From Oligoflexus sp. (GTDB lineage: Bacteria; Bdellovibrionota_B; Oligoflexia; Oligoflexales; Oligoflexaceae), in NCBI RefSeq assembly GCF_035712445.1, contig NZ_DASTAT010000071.1, forward strand, positions 1 to 64,000: DNA of 64,000 nucleotides, given 5' to 3'. The translations under genes were made by a program, and so were the position numbers. This document shows positions 1 to 10,700 of this stretch, piece by piece; the first letter of the stretch is position 1, and the number at the start of each line of letters is the position of its first letter. The notes under the pieces were generated by a model, which was given only the letters and a program-made list of their open reading frames with translations, ran no database searches and was not told the DNA's origin.

Positions 1-155
1 TGTATGATGTATTTCTCGATTCCACTCGGGCACCGATGGATCGCCTCTTGAATATGGATGGTTTGCTCGCGCCTTCCTATGAATGGCAGAAGGAATTGGG
101 AACCCTGCCCTCCATCACTCTATTTGACACAACTCAGCCCATGGACCTTTGGTAA
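1..155 (+). CDS. C-terminal end of an unidentified protein (partial)
   Basis: An open frame enters from the left edge and ends at TAA 153-155. It encodes about 50 residues ending in TTQPMDLW. No start lies in the window and the remaining residues do not match a family I recognise. The frame has ordinary codon use and no competing frame, so I read it as the tail of a real gene. Function cannot be assigned. Confidence 0.5.
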   Translation, partial: YDVFLDSTRAPMDRLLNMDGLLAPSYEWQKELGTLPSITLFDTTQPMDLW

Positions 156-243
156 GGCCACTTGCCTGGGCCTTGCCTTGCAACAAATTCCCTGTTCACA
201 CGTTCCTGAGATGAGACGAAACGTTGAATAGGGCATCCGCGTT

Positions 244-1302
244 ATGATCGAACCTTTGGGATACCTCGATATCATCCTTAAATCGCTGGAACTTTTCAGC
301 CTCATTGGGCTCCTTGTGCTTTTTTTCATGCAGCATAAGGGCTATAGGCGTGCAAGCATCGGGCGCGATTCCTGGCCTACAATTTTGGTTTATAATATTT
401 TGACTCTCGGAGCCTACGGTATCTATTGGCGCCTTAAAGTCACGTACGCCCTTCATTCCCGCGATCGTTTGTCGGGGTGGCAGTGGCTCCTGCTCCTGCT
501 GTTCGTGTTTGTTGTTTATGTCACCGATATCAGGGTTCTGACTATCCTCACGATTTGGGATTTCATCCTGGGCAGTCGTCTCCAGAAGACAACTGGGGAG
601 CAGTTTTCATGGCTGTGGACTTTTGTGTGCGGGCATCTTTATCTTGCAAGTTATGTGGAACGTGAAGCGGATCGCTTGCCTCTTGATTTCCGAGTTGAGC
701 GCCCCGATCGAAGGCCGGGTATTGTGACACTTTACTGCGCTGCGGTTTTGGTGGCTGTGGGGGTTATTGGTGTTTCTTTGTGGGCTCTCGCTCGGCATCG
801 GGCTCAGGAATTTGCGAAGATTCCGAACGAAGCTTTGGACCACAGTGGATACTGGCACGAGGTTCATGAGAAGTACGAGAAGATTTATGCCGAGGATGAA
901 AAGGGTCGTCGTGATGTTTACGTGATGATCAATAGTCCTGAGTTTAATAATGTGAGGGAGTGGGCACGCTTTACTCTCGACACAAAGTTTTACAAGGGGG
1001 GGTTCTATACCTATAACTGGTTCAGCTGCGTGGATCGTTATGAGGTGGTGGAAAGCCGGCCGGATCTATTGGTGACCAGGAATGATAACGCTCAGTCTAT
1101 TGTTGAAAATCGAATTCAGGCTGAGAAATTTGCAGTCAATCGGGAGGATTTTCTTAAGAATGCCACTGTCGCCCGAGGCTGGGAGCTCGGGCAGCTTTTG
1201 AGGAGTCCTTGGTCCTGTGAGCTGAGCTTTATCCTCCACGCTTGGAACCAGGCGATCGACTTTAGTCGAGATCTGGTCATGCGGCGCATTTTTCCGGACT
1301 GA
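244..1302 (+). CDS. Membrane protein with DUF4234-like N-terminal half
   Basis: A 352-residue protein with an N-terminal hydrophobic segment (about residues 8-30), a conserved-looking stretch LTLGAYGIYWRLKV (about 59-72), further membrane spans around 80-115 and another near 155-180. The pattern of a span followed by GxYxIYW resembles DUF4234-type membrane proteins of unknown role. The C-terminal half (about 190-352) is soluble, charged and unfamiliar, probably on one face of the membrane. The start is ATG 244, with a weak upstream ribosome site. The gene ends 8 nt before the convergent lipoprotein gene. Function unknown. Confidence 0.7.
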   Translation: MIEPLGYLDIILKSLELFSLIGLLVLFFMQHKGYRRASIGRDSWPTILVYNILTLGAYGIYWRLKVTYALHSRDRLSGWQWLLLLLFVFVVYVTDIRVLTILTIWDFILGSRLQKTTGEQFSWLWTFVCGHLYLASYVEREADRLPLDFRVERPDRRPGIVTLYCAAVLVAVGVIGVSLWALARHRAQEFAKIPNEALDHSGYWHEVHEKYEKIYAEDEKGRRDVYVMINSPEFNNVREWARFTLDTKFYKGGFYTYNWFSCVDRYEVVESRPDLLVTRNDNAQSIVENRIQAEKFAVNREDFLKNATVARGWELGQLLRSPWSCELSFILHAWNQAIDFSRDLVMRRIFPD

Positions 1303-1310
1303 TTCCGCGT

Positions 1311-4300
1311 TCACGGAAAGGCAAGCTCTGGTCTCCCAAAATCAAATCTCATGAACATACCGCCTCCGTGCATCCAGAGGCGCTTCCGTTCATCAAGATA
1401 CATATTCGAGATGCTGATCATGCCCCATTCATTGATAAGATCCTTCGAGAAGGGTAGCAAGGTCCACTTTCCCGTCTTATGATCGACCTGAAAGATTCCC
1501 CGTATGGTCAAAACAAGGCTGGAATTTTGCTCAAAAGGAATGACCTTGGAGATTTCCGTGACTTCCTCCAAAGGAACCTTAAGCGGAAGGACTTTGCCTG
1601 ACTTCACGTTGAGTATGGTTTTCTGATAGGCATCTTGGATGCGAACGATCGCATAGATCCAATCGTTCATCAAGGGAACAGCTGAGAACACGTCTTCGAA
1701 CTTCATATCAAAGTCGGAGTAGTCGATTCGGTATTTTTGGGAGAAGCTCAAGTCCTTGTAACCTACAAAGCCCTGGCCATCAGTTCCCCAGAGACCGTCA
1801 TCCAAAGGGAAAAGAAGTTGACCGCTGTAAGGAACAGAAAAAATTCCCGCATCCCTTGCAATCAGAACATGACCCCCACCTTTTCGCGTGTAGAAAGCCA
1901 TGTCTCTCCACGTCTGAAAATCACCTGTCCCAGGTGCGGACGCTTGCTCTTCAGGATAAACGACCGGTTCCCACGGGCCATCCTCTCGCGACACGAAGAT
2001 CTTAGAACCACTCACTAAGAATACGCTGCCATCCGGCGCTCGATATCCGAAGCTGGCCACGGGCAGCTCGACTTTTGTAGTAGGCTTCCAAACGCCGTCT
2101 CTGAGGCCAAACAAGGGCCCTTTGTAATAATTAAAATTCAGCTCCATGGGAATCCCAGGGCTTGACCAGACGCTGTAAAAATCCTTTGTGGATGGAAGTC
2201 CCATATCTTCAAGACTGAATGCTGAGAGAGAATTCACTTGAAAGACGTAGGTACCATAAGAGGAATCAGACACTCTTAGGGCGCTCAAGGTCAGTGTCTT
2301 CTCACCTGTGATCGACACACTACAGGGAGTGGACTCATCATAACAGCTTAAACCATAAATATTCAGAGGAATTCGAACCCGACTCCCATTGAGAAGTCCT
2401 GTTATCCCGTAGTTATCAAACCACCACACCTGCCCTCTGTTATCATAGAGCGGGTAGTATGTCTGAGGCGCTTCGACAATATCAGATGGATAGGGCAAAG
2501 CTTCCCATCCATTGATTTTCGGACTCCATACAAAGCGTCCAAAGGTTAACACCCCTGCTGGTGAGAGATGGAACTGATCCCGTAACTCCTGGGTTACGGG
2601 CGGCAGAGTCACCTCGACAAAGCCCTTACCATCCAGACGCTGGACAGAGGTTGTTTCGCGCACCTGACCGTTCGAAACCATCCAGACGATGCCGTCGCGA
2701 TCCTCCAAGAGTCGGCTTTCGTCCTTAATTATCAGTTCTTCCCAGCTCGACATGCCCATCTGAAGGCGATACGCTTTGGAGTTTCCGTAGATCCAGAGGG
2801 CGCCTTTCGAATCTTCGTAAACTTGAAAATTTCTGCCAAGATCAGACACTTCCTTGAGCGGAATGAAAGACCAGATGCTATCTCGTCTTTTTGCCAGAGT
2901 TGTCACGCCGCTTCCCATGGCATCCTCGACGCCGCAGAGGATCTCGCTCACGCTGCTCTTATAGAGAGCGGAACACTCGGTCGATTGAACCCGATCCCAT
3001 GTGCGCCCATTCCATTCATAAATCCTGCTTCCGGTTCCTGACGCTGGTTCCGGATTGCCGAGGCCAAGAATTTTTCCATCACGATTCTGTACGAACTCCA
3101 GAATGTGCGCACGTCCTGCATCGTCGGACGCCGTCAGAGCCCATTGGTCATCCTGAACCCGATACACATTGTTTTGCTGATGAAGGAAGAGAAAATTCCT
3201 CTTGGAATCGGTAAGGACAGACCAGGGTTGATACACCTGAGGCGCGTCCTTTACCGGCTTCAAAGACCATCGACTGGAATTGAGCCAAACTCGGGCCGAA
3301 GCGGTTTCGGAATGAGATGCCCCATCATCCACTTTTGCTGTCAGTTTGATCTGGGACATTTGAATGTTCTTCTGTTCCCAAGCTTTTTGAATACTAAACG
3401 AGAGGGAAGTATCGCAAGGAACGAAATCACCCATGCTCTGACCCTGGCATCGACCGCTTGTGCAGATAACGCGATCGCCCTTGAGGGCGTCATTCCCTTG
3501 AAGCAGAAACTCGACTTTGCACTGAAGTCTTTCCTTAAGCTCGTCCTGGCTTAGGAGCGGATGTGTCAGCTGAACCTGAGCCTCCAGATTCGCATAAGGA
3601 AGATCCATGACCTCACCGCCATCGGTATTCCACTGGCTTCTGTTCCACCGGAGTTCGATCCTGGGTGCCTCGGTCGAGACCGCCAGCGTCTGGCATTGCA
3701 AGGGACTTGCGTTTTCTGCTTTGTCCTGAGTGTACACAAAGTAATCGAATAATCCCGATTCATTCACAACAACGCTGCGAACTTTCGTGAACATGCTGCG
3801 GACAGCGCACTCGCCTGTCGGAATGCATTGTCCTGCGTCTGACCTCTCTCCCCTGCTCGAGGACTTTTCCTTACATACAAAGAGACTGTCGCTGACATTA
3901 GCCGGTTGCCAGGGCAACTGATCCCCAGGTTTGAAGACGGGGACTTTAAGCTTTTCATCGACGGGAAAGGCTGAACTCAATAAAGGGCTGGCACGTATGA
4001 TAATGAGGTCGCAGCTTTCGTTCGGGACCAGAGGGCGGGGACCAGCATCGAAACCATCTGCTGGATCTTCCATGTGTGCCCGTATTCTATAAGTTCCCTC
4101 CTCCAGGGAACTTGCGTCGAGCTGCAAGGGAAGAGACAGCTGGGTCGCACCCCAATTTTTCACAAATAAGTCGGTTTCCAGCCGCGTTTTCTGATTCAAG
4201 GCGGAAATCGTGATGCGGACAGGAGCCAGCGAGCCTGTGACTTCAATCTTGAAGGGCTGGAAAAACCTGGCGTTGGCGAAAATTCCTTGAGGATCGCACT

Positions 4301-4715
4301 GAAGACTTGCCTTAACCTCAGGACTTGGGGTCAGGGTGACCTCCGGTTGGGTGAAACTCCAAAGGCTGGCTCGGTGTTCATAAAAAGCGCTAGATCGGGA
4401 ATCCTTGCTACTGATCAGAACCTGCCCGGACACGGAAGGAAGCTTCACGCAACCTTTCGATGTAACTGGGAGATTATAAGAGATCTTCCGGTCATCGTCT
4501 CTAAATACGACACGCAGATTCAAAGCTGACAGTCGGGTCTCTGATTGAGCCTCGAAGTCCGATATCCTGAGGTACTTGCCTTTTTGTACCTCCTCTTTGG
4601 CCACTCCACAGTCCAGCGCCAATGATTCTGCTTGATTGCTCAGCCTGTAACAGCCCTGCATCGACATTGCTAGACCGGAAAGTATCACAAGCGGGATCAG
4701 ACAGCGCAGCAGCAT
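1311..4715 (-). CDS. Large propeller-type lipoprotein
   Basis: A 1134-residue protein with a lipoprotein signal (hydrophobic core, then MSMQGC with Cys 22). The first ~480 residues look like beta-sandwich regions. Later there are repeated blades with DxxGxxW cores, for example DSKGALWIYG, DRDGIVWMVS, DNRGQVWWFD and DERKRLWMHG. These resemble the ligand-sensing propeller repeats of two-component regulators, but no kinase or output domain follows. It is probably an outer-membrane or surface lipoprotein that binds something. The ATG at 4715 has GGAG six bases upstream. It is transcribed divergently from the lipoprotein at 4968. Ligand and role are unknown. Confidence 0.75.
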   Translation of the reverse strand: MLLRCLIPLVILSGLAMSMQGCYRLSNQAESLALDCGVAKEEVQKGKYLRISDFEAQSETRLSALNLRVVFRDDDRKISYNLPVTSKGCVKLPSVSGQVLISSKDSRSSAFYEHRASLWSFTQPEVTLTPSPEVKASLQCDPQGIFANARFFQPFKIEVTGSLAPVRITISALNQKTRLETDLFVKNWGATQLSLPLQLDASSLEEGTYRIRAHMEDPADGFDAGPRPLVPNESCDLIIIRASPLLSSAFPVDEKLKVPVFKPGDQLPWQPANVSDSLFVCKEKSSSRGERSDAGQCIPTGECAVRSMFTKVRSVVVNESGLFDYFVYTQDKAENASPLQCQTLAVSTEAPRIELRWNRSQWNTDGGEVMDLPYANLEAQVQLTHPLLSQDELKERLQCKVEFLLQGNDALKGDRVICTSGRCQGQSMGDFVPCDTSLSFSIQKAWEQKNIQMSQIKLTAKVDDGASHSETASARVWLNSSRWSLKPVKDAPQVYQPWSVLTDSKRNFLFLHQQNNVYRVQDDQWALTASDDAGRAHILEFVQNRDGKILGLGNPEPASGTGSRIYEWNGRTWDRVQSTECSALYKSSVSEILCGVEDAMGSGVTTLAKRRDSIWSFIPLKEVSDLGRNFQVYEDSKGALWIYGNSKAYRLQMGMSSWEELIIKDESRLLEDRDGIVWMVSNGQVRETTSVQRLDGKGFVEVTLPPVTQELRDQFHLSPAGVLTFGRFVWSPKINGWEALPYPSDIVEAPQTYYPLYDNRGQVWWFDNYGITGLLNGSRVRIPLNIYGLSCYDESTPCSVSITGEKTLTLSALRVSDSSYGTYVFQVNSLSAFSLEDMGLPSTKDFYSVWSSPGIPMELNFNYYKGPLFGLRDGVWKPTTKVELPVASFGYRAPDGSVFLVSGSKIFVSREDGPWEPVVYPEEQASAPGTGDFQTWRDMAFYTRKGGGHVLIARDAGIFSVPYSGQLLFPLDDGLWGTDGQGFVGYKDLSFSQKYRIDYSDFDMKFEDVFSAVPLMNDWIYAIVRIQDAYQKTILNVKSGKVLPLKVPLEEVTEISKVIPFEQNSSLVLTIRGIFQVDHKTGKWTLLPFSKDLINEWGMISISNMYLDERKRLWMHGGGMFMRFDFGRPELAFP

Positions 4716-4805
4716 AAATGCTCCAACTCAGAAAAGTCCTCCTCAATATTCCAATAAATGTGCCAGGGATCGGGAACCGCGAAGAGAGACTTCGAAATTT
4801 TGATC

Positions 4806-4822
4806 TTAAATAATTTATTTAA
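4806..4822. promoter_or_regulatory. Perfect AT palindrome between divergent lipoprotein genes
   Basis: The 17 bases TTAAATAATTTATTTAA form an exact dyad centred on T 4814. It lies about 91 bp upstream of the minus-strand lipoprotein start (4715) and 146 bp upstream of the plus-strand one (4968). An operator or an AT-rich promoter element is possible, but AT palindromes arise easily by chance. Confidence 0.3.
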
Positions 4823-4967
4823 CACACTGATTTTGATGCTAAATTTTCGTGCATTTCCCATCATTTGATGACGCCAGGTTTGATGCTTAATTCCCTCGAG
4901 CGAATCGCAAAATAGCCGATAGAGATCAATCTTGCGACGACTATTCCGCTCAACAAGGGATCCAGCC

Positions 4968-5729
4968 ATGCAAAGTTCCCATAAGCTTTCAAGGGTCATT
5001 TACTGTCTTTTGTTAGGAACTCTGCTGTCCTGCAGCAATGAAACAAGACCAAATCCAGATCAAGTCACACGCCGTGCAGCCGAAGCTGTGCAGGCCCCTG
5101 TGCCGAATACGGGCGACCCTGCCAGCAATGAAAGCCCTCAGACCACTACGCAGGATCCTGGAAGCCCTGCATCGCCAGTCGCCCCTCAAGGCCAGGCGCC
5201 GACCATGGCGACGAACGTGGCAGCCACTGGGAAGGTCGTCGTTGACTTTACCCCTGTCGCCCCCGTCCCTGCCGGGCGATACGCGCCGTCCAACATCATG
5301 GCTGTCTTTGTCACCGATGCGAATAACACTCTGGTTCGAACGCTGTTCGCAACGCCGAGCGGCCCCAGAGCCATGTATCTCAGGCGCTGGCAAAAGCTGA
5401 CGGGAACTCAGCTCGATGGTTTCACAGGCGCTACGCTGACCGCAGTCGCCAAGCCACCAGTGGACAAGCTCTCTTGGGATATGAAGAATCGTGCGGGAGT
5501 GATCGTACCGAATGGGAACTACAAGCTGTGGTTTGAAATCGCCACGGACAATATCCCCGCATTGGCAGCAGACGTGACCAATGCGGCTCTATCGAACGCT
5601 CTTCCCATCGATACAGCGCGTGGCTATAAGAACCTGATCGTTCCGATCGTTGTGGGACCGGCTGGCAGCAATAAAACGGACACAACGAATCAGGCTTTCA
5701 CCAATGTTTCCATTGTGCACACACCTTAA
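4968..5729 (+). CDS. Lipoprotein with DUF2271/FlgD-Ig-like domain
   Basis: A protein of 253 residues starting at ATG 4968, which has AAGGGA eight bases upstream; an in-frame start at 4932 lacks such a site. The lipoprotein signal ends at LLSC. A low-complexity Pro/Ala/Thr linker (about 20-80) follows. The C-terminal domain has YAPSNIMAVFVTD, VRTLF, LRRWQ, DGFTGATL, WD and VPNGNYKLWFE. This is the pattern of DUF2271/FlgD-like immunoglobulin folds, in which a DAVTGAT-like motif precedes VPDGxYxxxxE. It is probably a tethered periplasmic or surface protein. The last 4 nt overlap the convergent surA-type gene. Confidence 0.7.
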   Translation: MQSSHKLSRVIYCLLLGTLLSCSNETRPNPDQVTRRAAEAVQAPVPNTGDPASNESPQTTTQDPGSPASPVAPQGQAPTMATNVAATGKVVVDFTPVAPVPAGRYAPSNIMAVFVTDANNTLVRTLFATPSGPRAMYLRRWQKLTGTQLDGFTGATLTAVAKPPVDKLSWDMKNRAGVIVPNGNYKLWFEIATDNIPALAADVTNAALSNALPIDTARGYKNLIVPIVVGPAGSNKTDTTNQAFTNVSIVHTP

Positions 5730-6754
5730 GCATTATCCTTCAACTTGATATCCGACCGCCGCCGCTGAGTTTCCAGCCACTTGCTCAGGAGTTTGTTCAT
5801 CTCCTCCTGGCGAAGCTGGTTCTCAAGCTGCGGCTTCAGCTTCACGTATTCATCGCTTCCCGAGAACTCACGCTTGGCGACGTAGAAAATCGAATAGCCC
5901 ATGGGCGTTTCGATGGGCCGGGTGTAGCGGCCTTCTTCGAGTTCACGGATGGCGTTTTGGAAAAGTGGTGCAAGGTCTTTCAGGAAGACCTGGGGCATCA
6001 GTCCACCGTTCTCGCGGGCGGATTCGTTGTCGGAATAGATCTTCACAGCTTTCTCGAAAGGCATGCCGCCTTCGATTTCCTGATAGACTTTTTCCACGAG
6101 CTGCTTTTTACCGGCTTTCACAGCATCCACCGCACCGGGAGGAACGGCGATCTGCAGCTGACGCAGGGTCAGGCGAATGTTTTCCGCCATCGTTCCCGAG
6201 TTGCGCAGATAAAAACTCTGCACATCGCGATCGGTGATCTTCACCTGGGGCAGGATTTCACGGCCCTGGAATTGATTGATGATCATCTGGGTGCGGAAGT
6301 CTTCCCGATACTGGTCATAGGTCATTCCCTGCTGGCCCAGAGCTTCCATCAGCTGCTCGCGCGTCAGGTTACGACGGGCGAGGAAACTTTTGATCTCCTC
6401 GTTCAAGGCTTCCTCGGTGACTTCGATATCGAGTTCATCCGCTTTCTGCATGATGAGCTTTTTATTGATCAGATCCTGAATCGCAACCTTGGCAGGTGGA
6501 TCATTTTCCTGAGCGGGCCAGGGCGAGACTTCCACCAAAGGTCCCTTCTCGACCTTGCTCTGCACTTCGCTGGCGGTGATGGCCTGACCATTCACTTCCG
6601 CCGCGAGCCGATCGATCAGCTGCTCCGCAGCCGGGGCCGTGGGAACGCTCAAAACCACGGGACTGCTCAGCAGCACCATAGCAGTGACAATATGACGCTT
6701 TAGAGCGCTCGTGAAGACTTGATTGGTATGGTGTTGAGAGCCATTTCTACCCAT
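5726..6754 (-). CDS. SurA/PpiC-type periplasmic peptidyl-prolyl isomerase-chaperone
   Basis: A 342-residue protein with an N-terminal signal segment (about 21-43, ending at a likely AxA-type site PTAPAAE). A SurA N-terminal chaperone domain follows (VNGQAITASEV, INKKLIMQKADELDIEVTEE), then one parvulin-like region (about 190-300, with ENGGLMPQVFLKDLAP and PIETPMGYSIFYV). SurA assists outer-membrane protein folding in the periplasm. It is the third gene of the mfd operon. The ATG at 6754 has GAGGAA upstream and lies inside the end of the preceding foldase gene, a 55-nt overlap that suggests coupled translation. Only one parvulin domain is visible, whereas E. coli SurA has two. Confidence 0.85.
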   Translation of the reverse strand: MGRNGSQHHTNQVFTSALKRHIVTAMVLLSSPVVLSVPTAPAAEQLIDRLAAEVNGQAITASEVQSKVEKGPLVEVSPWPAQENDPPAKVAIQDLINKKLIMQKADELDIEVTEEALNEEIKSFLARRNLTREQLMEALGQQGMTYDQYREDFRTQMIINQFQGREILPQVKITDRDVQSFYLRNSGTMAENIRLTLRQLQIAVPPGAVDAVKAGKKQLVEKVYQEIEGGMPFEKAVKIYSDNESARENGGLMPQVFLKDLAPLFQNAIRELEEGRYTRPIETPMGYSIFYVAKREFSGSDEYVKLKPQLENQLRQEEMNKLLSKWLETQRRRSDIKLKDNA

Positions 6755-7698
6755 TTTTTATATTCCTCGTCCTCTCGCTTTTTCCTCAGGATATCCTGAA
6801 TGCGCCCTTTGGCGGCTTCAAAGCCCAGATCGGCTTTGGGGAACTTTCGTTCTAGCATAATAATGTGGAAACCATAAGTTGACTTTAAGATTCCCTGGAT
6901 TTCACCGGGCGCCATTTCAAAGGCCACATCGAAAACCGAGGGCATATCCGACTTGGCAAAAGGTCCAAGCCGGCCACCTTCCTTGGCCTCAGGCGAAATG
7001 GAAAGCTCGCGGGCTATGCTTTCGAAATTGCTCGTATTCACCCGAGCCCTGACTTTCTTCGCTTCGGATTCCGACGCCAAAACGATCTGGCGTATGGTGA
7101 CCCGAGCGGGCTCATGAAATTCACTCTTGTGCGACTGATAATATTCCTTGAGTTCAGGCTCAGTCAGTTTGATATTCCCGGCAATCCGCTCCTTCATGTA
7201 CTGATCCAGGATATCCTTCTCACAGAGCATGTTCTTCAGCTGATTGCGGGTTTTTTCATGAGCGAAAAGATCACCCTGCCCCTGCACGGTGCTGGTCCAC
7301 TGCTCAAGGCAATGCATAAAGCGGCTCGGCTCGTTGATGTTGAATTGCTGATCCGAGGCAATGAACTGATAAAGAAGTTTGCGTTCGATGAGATCGGCCA
7401 TGATCTTGTTATAAAGTTCAAAGATGGGCTTCTGCGGAGGCTGCGCTTCCCCGCTTCCCCCCTCCTGGCTTGGAGCGGCATTCAGCTGCTTCAAATAAAA
7501 ATTGTATTCCCACTCGATATCCTGATGCGTGATCAGGTAGTCACCGACGTAAACGGTGAAATCAAGATCCTCAAGCGAGGCGTCCTGCGTCTGCTTGCCA
7601 AGGAAAAAGGTGCCTGTATGAAAGATCTTCCATGTGAAGTAACCCACCAGGAAACAGCCGATCCAGGCCCCCAAAATCACATAACGTTTCCTGAACAT
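6700..7698 (-). CDS. Membrane-anchored PpiC-type peptidyl-prolyl isomerase
   Basis: A 332-residue protein anchored by one N-terminal membrane span (YVILGAWIGCFLVGYFTW). A SurA-N-like helical domain follows (about 70-190). A parvulin domain is at about 195-290, with RVTIRQIVL, EGGRLGPFAKSDMPSVFDVAF and GIQSTYGFH-like GILKSTYGFHIIMLE. These match the parvulin substrate pocket. It should act on the periplasmic face of the inner membrane. It follows mfd by 9 nt and overlaps the next foldase gene by 55 nt, so two foldases are co-transcribed with a repair factor. The mixture of functions may only reflect convenience of operon structure. Confidence 0.85.
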   Translation of the reverse strand: MFRKRYVILGAWIGCFLVGYFTWKIFHTGTFFLGKQTQDASLEDLDFTVYVGDYLITHQDIEWEYNFYLKQLNAAPSQEGGSGEAQPPQKPIFELYNKIMADLIERKLLYQFIASDQQFNINEPSRFMHCLEQWTSTVQGQGDLFAHEKTRNQLKNMLCEKDILDQYMKERIAGNIKLTEPELKEYYQSHKSEFHEPARVTIRQIVLASESEAKKVRARVNTSNFESIARELSISPEAKEGGRLGPFAKSDMPSVFDVAFEMAPGEIQGILKSTYGFHIIMLERKFPKADLGFEAAKGRIQDILRKKREDEEYKKWVEMALNTIPIKSSRAL

Positions 7699-7707
7699 GG
7701 ACCCTCC

Positions 7708-10700
7708 TTAGGCTTCCAGAGTCAAAGGCAAAAGAACCTCGATCAGGCGCTGCAGGTTCCCCCCATGAGGCACCTGTTTCAGATGAATCATCAAACGGAA
7801 ATCCGCGGTCAGGCTCAGCGTGCCCGCATGCTTCTGCACGGCTTCGGTCAGACGTCTGATATGGTCCTCTTTAAGCTGCGCAAAACGCAATTCAAAGAGT
7901 CCCTCGCGAAGCTGCTGCAGCTGCTGCACGCGGAGTTTTCGCAGAATAACTTTGAGAGCAGCGACCTGGAACAGACACTGGGCCTCATCAGGCGGCGGTC
8001 CGAAGCGATCCCGCGACTGCTGCACAAGGCTCTCCACTTCCGCCACATCCCGCGCACTGAAAAGCGTCTTGTAAAGCCAAAGGCGCTGTTTCTCTTCGGC
8101 GACATAAGCCGCCGGCAGCGAGGCCGAAACCGGCAGTTTGATTTCCGGATCGATCTCGGGCTCGATATCCCGCCCCCGCAGCGAATCCATTTCCTTTTCC
8201 AAAAGCTCCATATACATATCAAAGCCAACATCCGCGATGTGGCCGGACTGCTCGCCACCCAAAAGATTGCCCGTGCCGCGCAGCTCCATATCGTAGCTGG
8301 CAATCTGAAAGCCGACTCCCAGCTCCTGATGGGCTGCCAGGATCTCAAGCCGCCGCCGCGCATCATCACGATCCGCCAGAGCCCCTCTGGTCAGAAACCA
8401 GGCATAGGACTGCCGGCTGGAACGCCCCACCCGACCGCGCATCTGATAAAGCTGGGCCAGCCCGAATCTATCGGCGTTGTTGATGATGATGGTGTTGACG
8501 TTCGGCATATCGATTCCGGATTCGATAATGGTCGTGCAAAGCAGGACCTTATACTTCTGCTGAATGAAATCTATTATAACCGATTCCACGTTGTTTTCCT
8601 GCATCTGACCGTGGGCGATCGCTATACTCACGCCGGGCAGCAGTCTTTCCAGGAAATTTTTCACCTCGGCAATGTCCTGGACGCGGTTATGGACGAAGAA
8701 GACCTGACCGCCGCGGGATACTTCCTGTTCAATGGCTTTTTTGATCAGCTCGTCCTCGAAGGGCGCGATATAGGTCCGAATCGCAAGACGCTCGGTGGGC
8801 GGGGTTGCGATGACCGAAATATCCCGTATCCCGAGCAGCGACATATGCAGCGAGCGCGGAATGGGTGTGGCCGTCAGAGTCAGGACATCACAGGAGGCCT
8901 TGATGTTTTTGATAGCTTCCTTATGCCCGACACCAAAACGCTGCTCCTCATCGACAACGAGGAGTCCGAGGCGGCTCGGCTTCACATCCTTCGAAAGCAG
9001 CCGATGCGTTCCGATCAGGATATCCAGCTTCCCTTCATTAAAGGACGTGATCGTCTGCTTCATCTGTCCGGCCGGGACGAAGCGATTGGCAACGCCCACT
9101 TCGATTCCATAGTTTTTACAGCGGGCCTTGAAGGTCTCGTAATGCTGATAACTCAAAAGCGTGGTCGGGGCCAGGACCATCACCTGCCCTCCGTCCAAAG
9201 CCACCCGCATGGCGGCGCGCAGGGCGACCTCGGTCTTGCCGAAGCCGACATCACCGCAGACAAGGCGATCCATCGGCTGTTCCGACGAAAGGTCGTTATT
9301 CACCTCATCAATGGCCTTTTGCTGGTCGGAGGTTTCCACATAAGGGAAATCCGCTTCAAACTGATAATAAACATCCGTGGGCGGACTGAAGGGATCGCGC
9401 TTTTCCAATTTCCGCTGGGCATAGATCTTAAGAAGCTGATCCGCCATATCCCGAATGGCTTTGCGGGCCTTGGCCTTGCGCTTCTGCCAGCCTGAAGACT
9501 GGAGCTTATCCACGGACGGCTGCAGCTCTTCATCAATCTTGCTCGCATAGCGCTGCAGAAGATTCAGGCGGTGAACCGGCAGATAGAGGCGATCCTGATC
9601 CGCATACTCCAGAATCAGAAAATCCGTCTTCACACCCGCGACTTCCATGGTCCGCATTCCGATGTAGCGACCGATTCCATGATCGACGTGAACAACAAGG
9701 CTTCCGGGCTCGATATCGTTGAAGGATTTAAAGGCGTTGGCGGCGGACTTGGGCTTTCTTTTGGGGACCTGGTAGTTCTCGCTGAAGATCTGATGCTCCG
9801 GCAGGATCAGTAGGCCTTCGCGTTCCTCCCAGATCATCTGCGGTGTGTTTCCCACCGCTATCGCGACCGCATGCTTCCACCTGGGTCTTGATTCCAGGCT
9901 TTCCACGCCCTTTTCCGTGAGTATGGAAAAGGGAATGTGATGATGCTGCAAAACGCTCTTCATGCGCAGAATATGTTCTTCCTGCCGAACCAGGATCAGA
10001 GCCTGGCGGGCGGCATTCGGGAAATCGGCCAGACGCTCCATCCAAAAATTCACGCTGGCCTTTTCCGTGGCGGCCGGAGGCACAAGATCGGTGGGAAGAA
10101 GACTCGCAAGACGCCAGGTCTCGACCCCTTGCCTTTCGCTCAGAAGGCCCCATTCGATCGAAGAGGGAGCGGCCTCCAGTTTCGCCTGGAATCGTTCCAT
10201 GGAAAGAAAATGTTCATGCGGATCAAAGGATGGCCGCTTCGCCAAACGATCATCCTGGTATTCGGCCTGGATTTTCTGCAGAAACTGCTGCAGCCTTTCC
10301 TGGCAGACATCAAGCGAATCGACAAAGACCAGTCGATCCTTCGCTCGCATGAAATCCAAAAGGCAGGCCCCGCGACGCTCCCGAAAGACGGGCAAAAAGA
10401 GCGGAATTTCGCCAATCGCATGCCCTGCGGCAAAGGCATCCACAAGACCCTGGCGATCAGATGTATGCAAATCCTGATCGAGCAAAGCCTCATAAAGTTT
10501 CTGAGCATCGGCCGCCCGCCGCTCCCTGGGCAGGACCTCCTCCCACACCGGAGCGAGCCAAAAACCCTCATGGTGGTCTTCCGAAAGTTGGGTCTCGGTC
10601 GCGAAACGCCGAATGCTGATCAAAGTGTCAGCCATGAATTCAAGGCGCATGGGGCCTTCGGCAGCGGGACTGAAAACATCCAAAAGCATCCCACGCACTG

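Noticed and set aside
7114..9495. A 793-codon plus-strand open frame opposite mfd
   Set aside because: It mirrors the mfd coding strand, has no recognisable domains and no ribosome site. Mfd motifs on the other strand are unambiguous.
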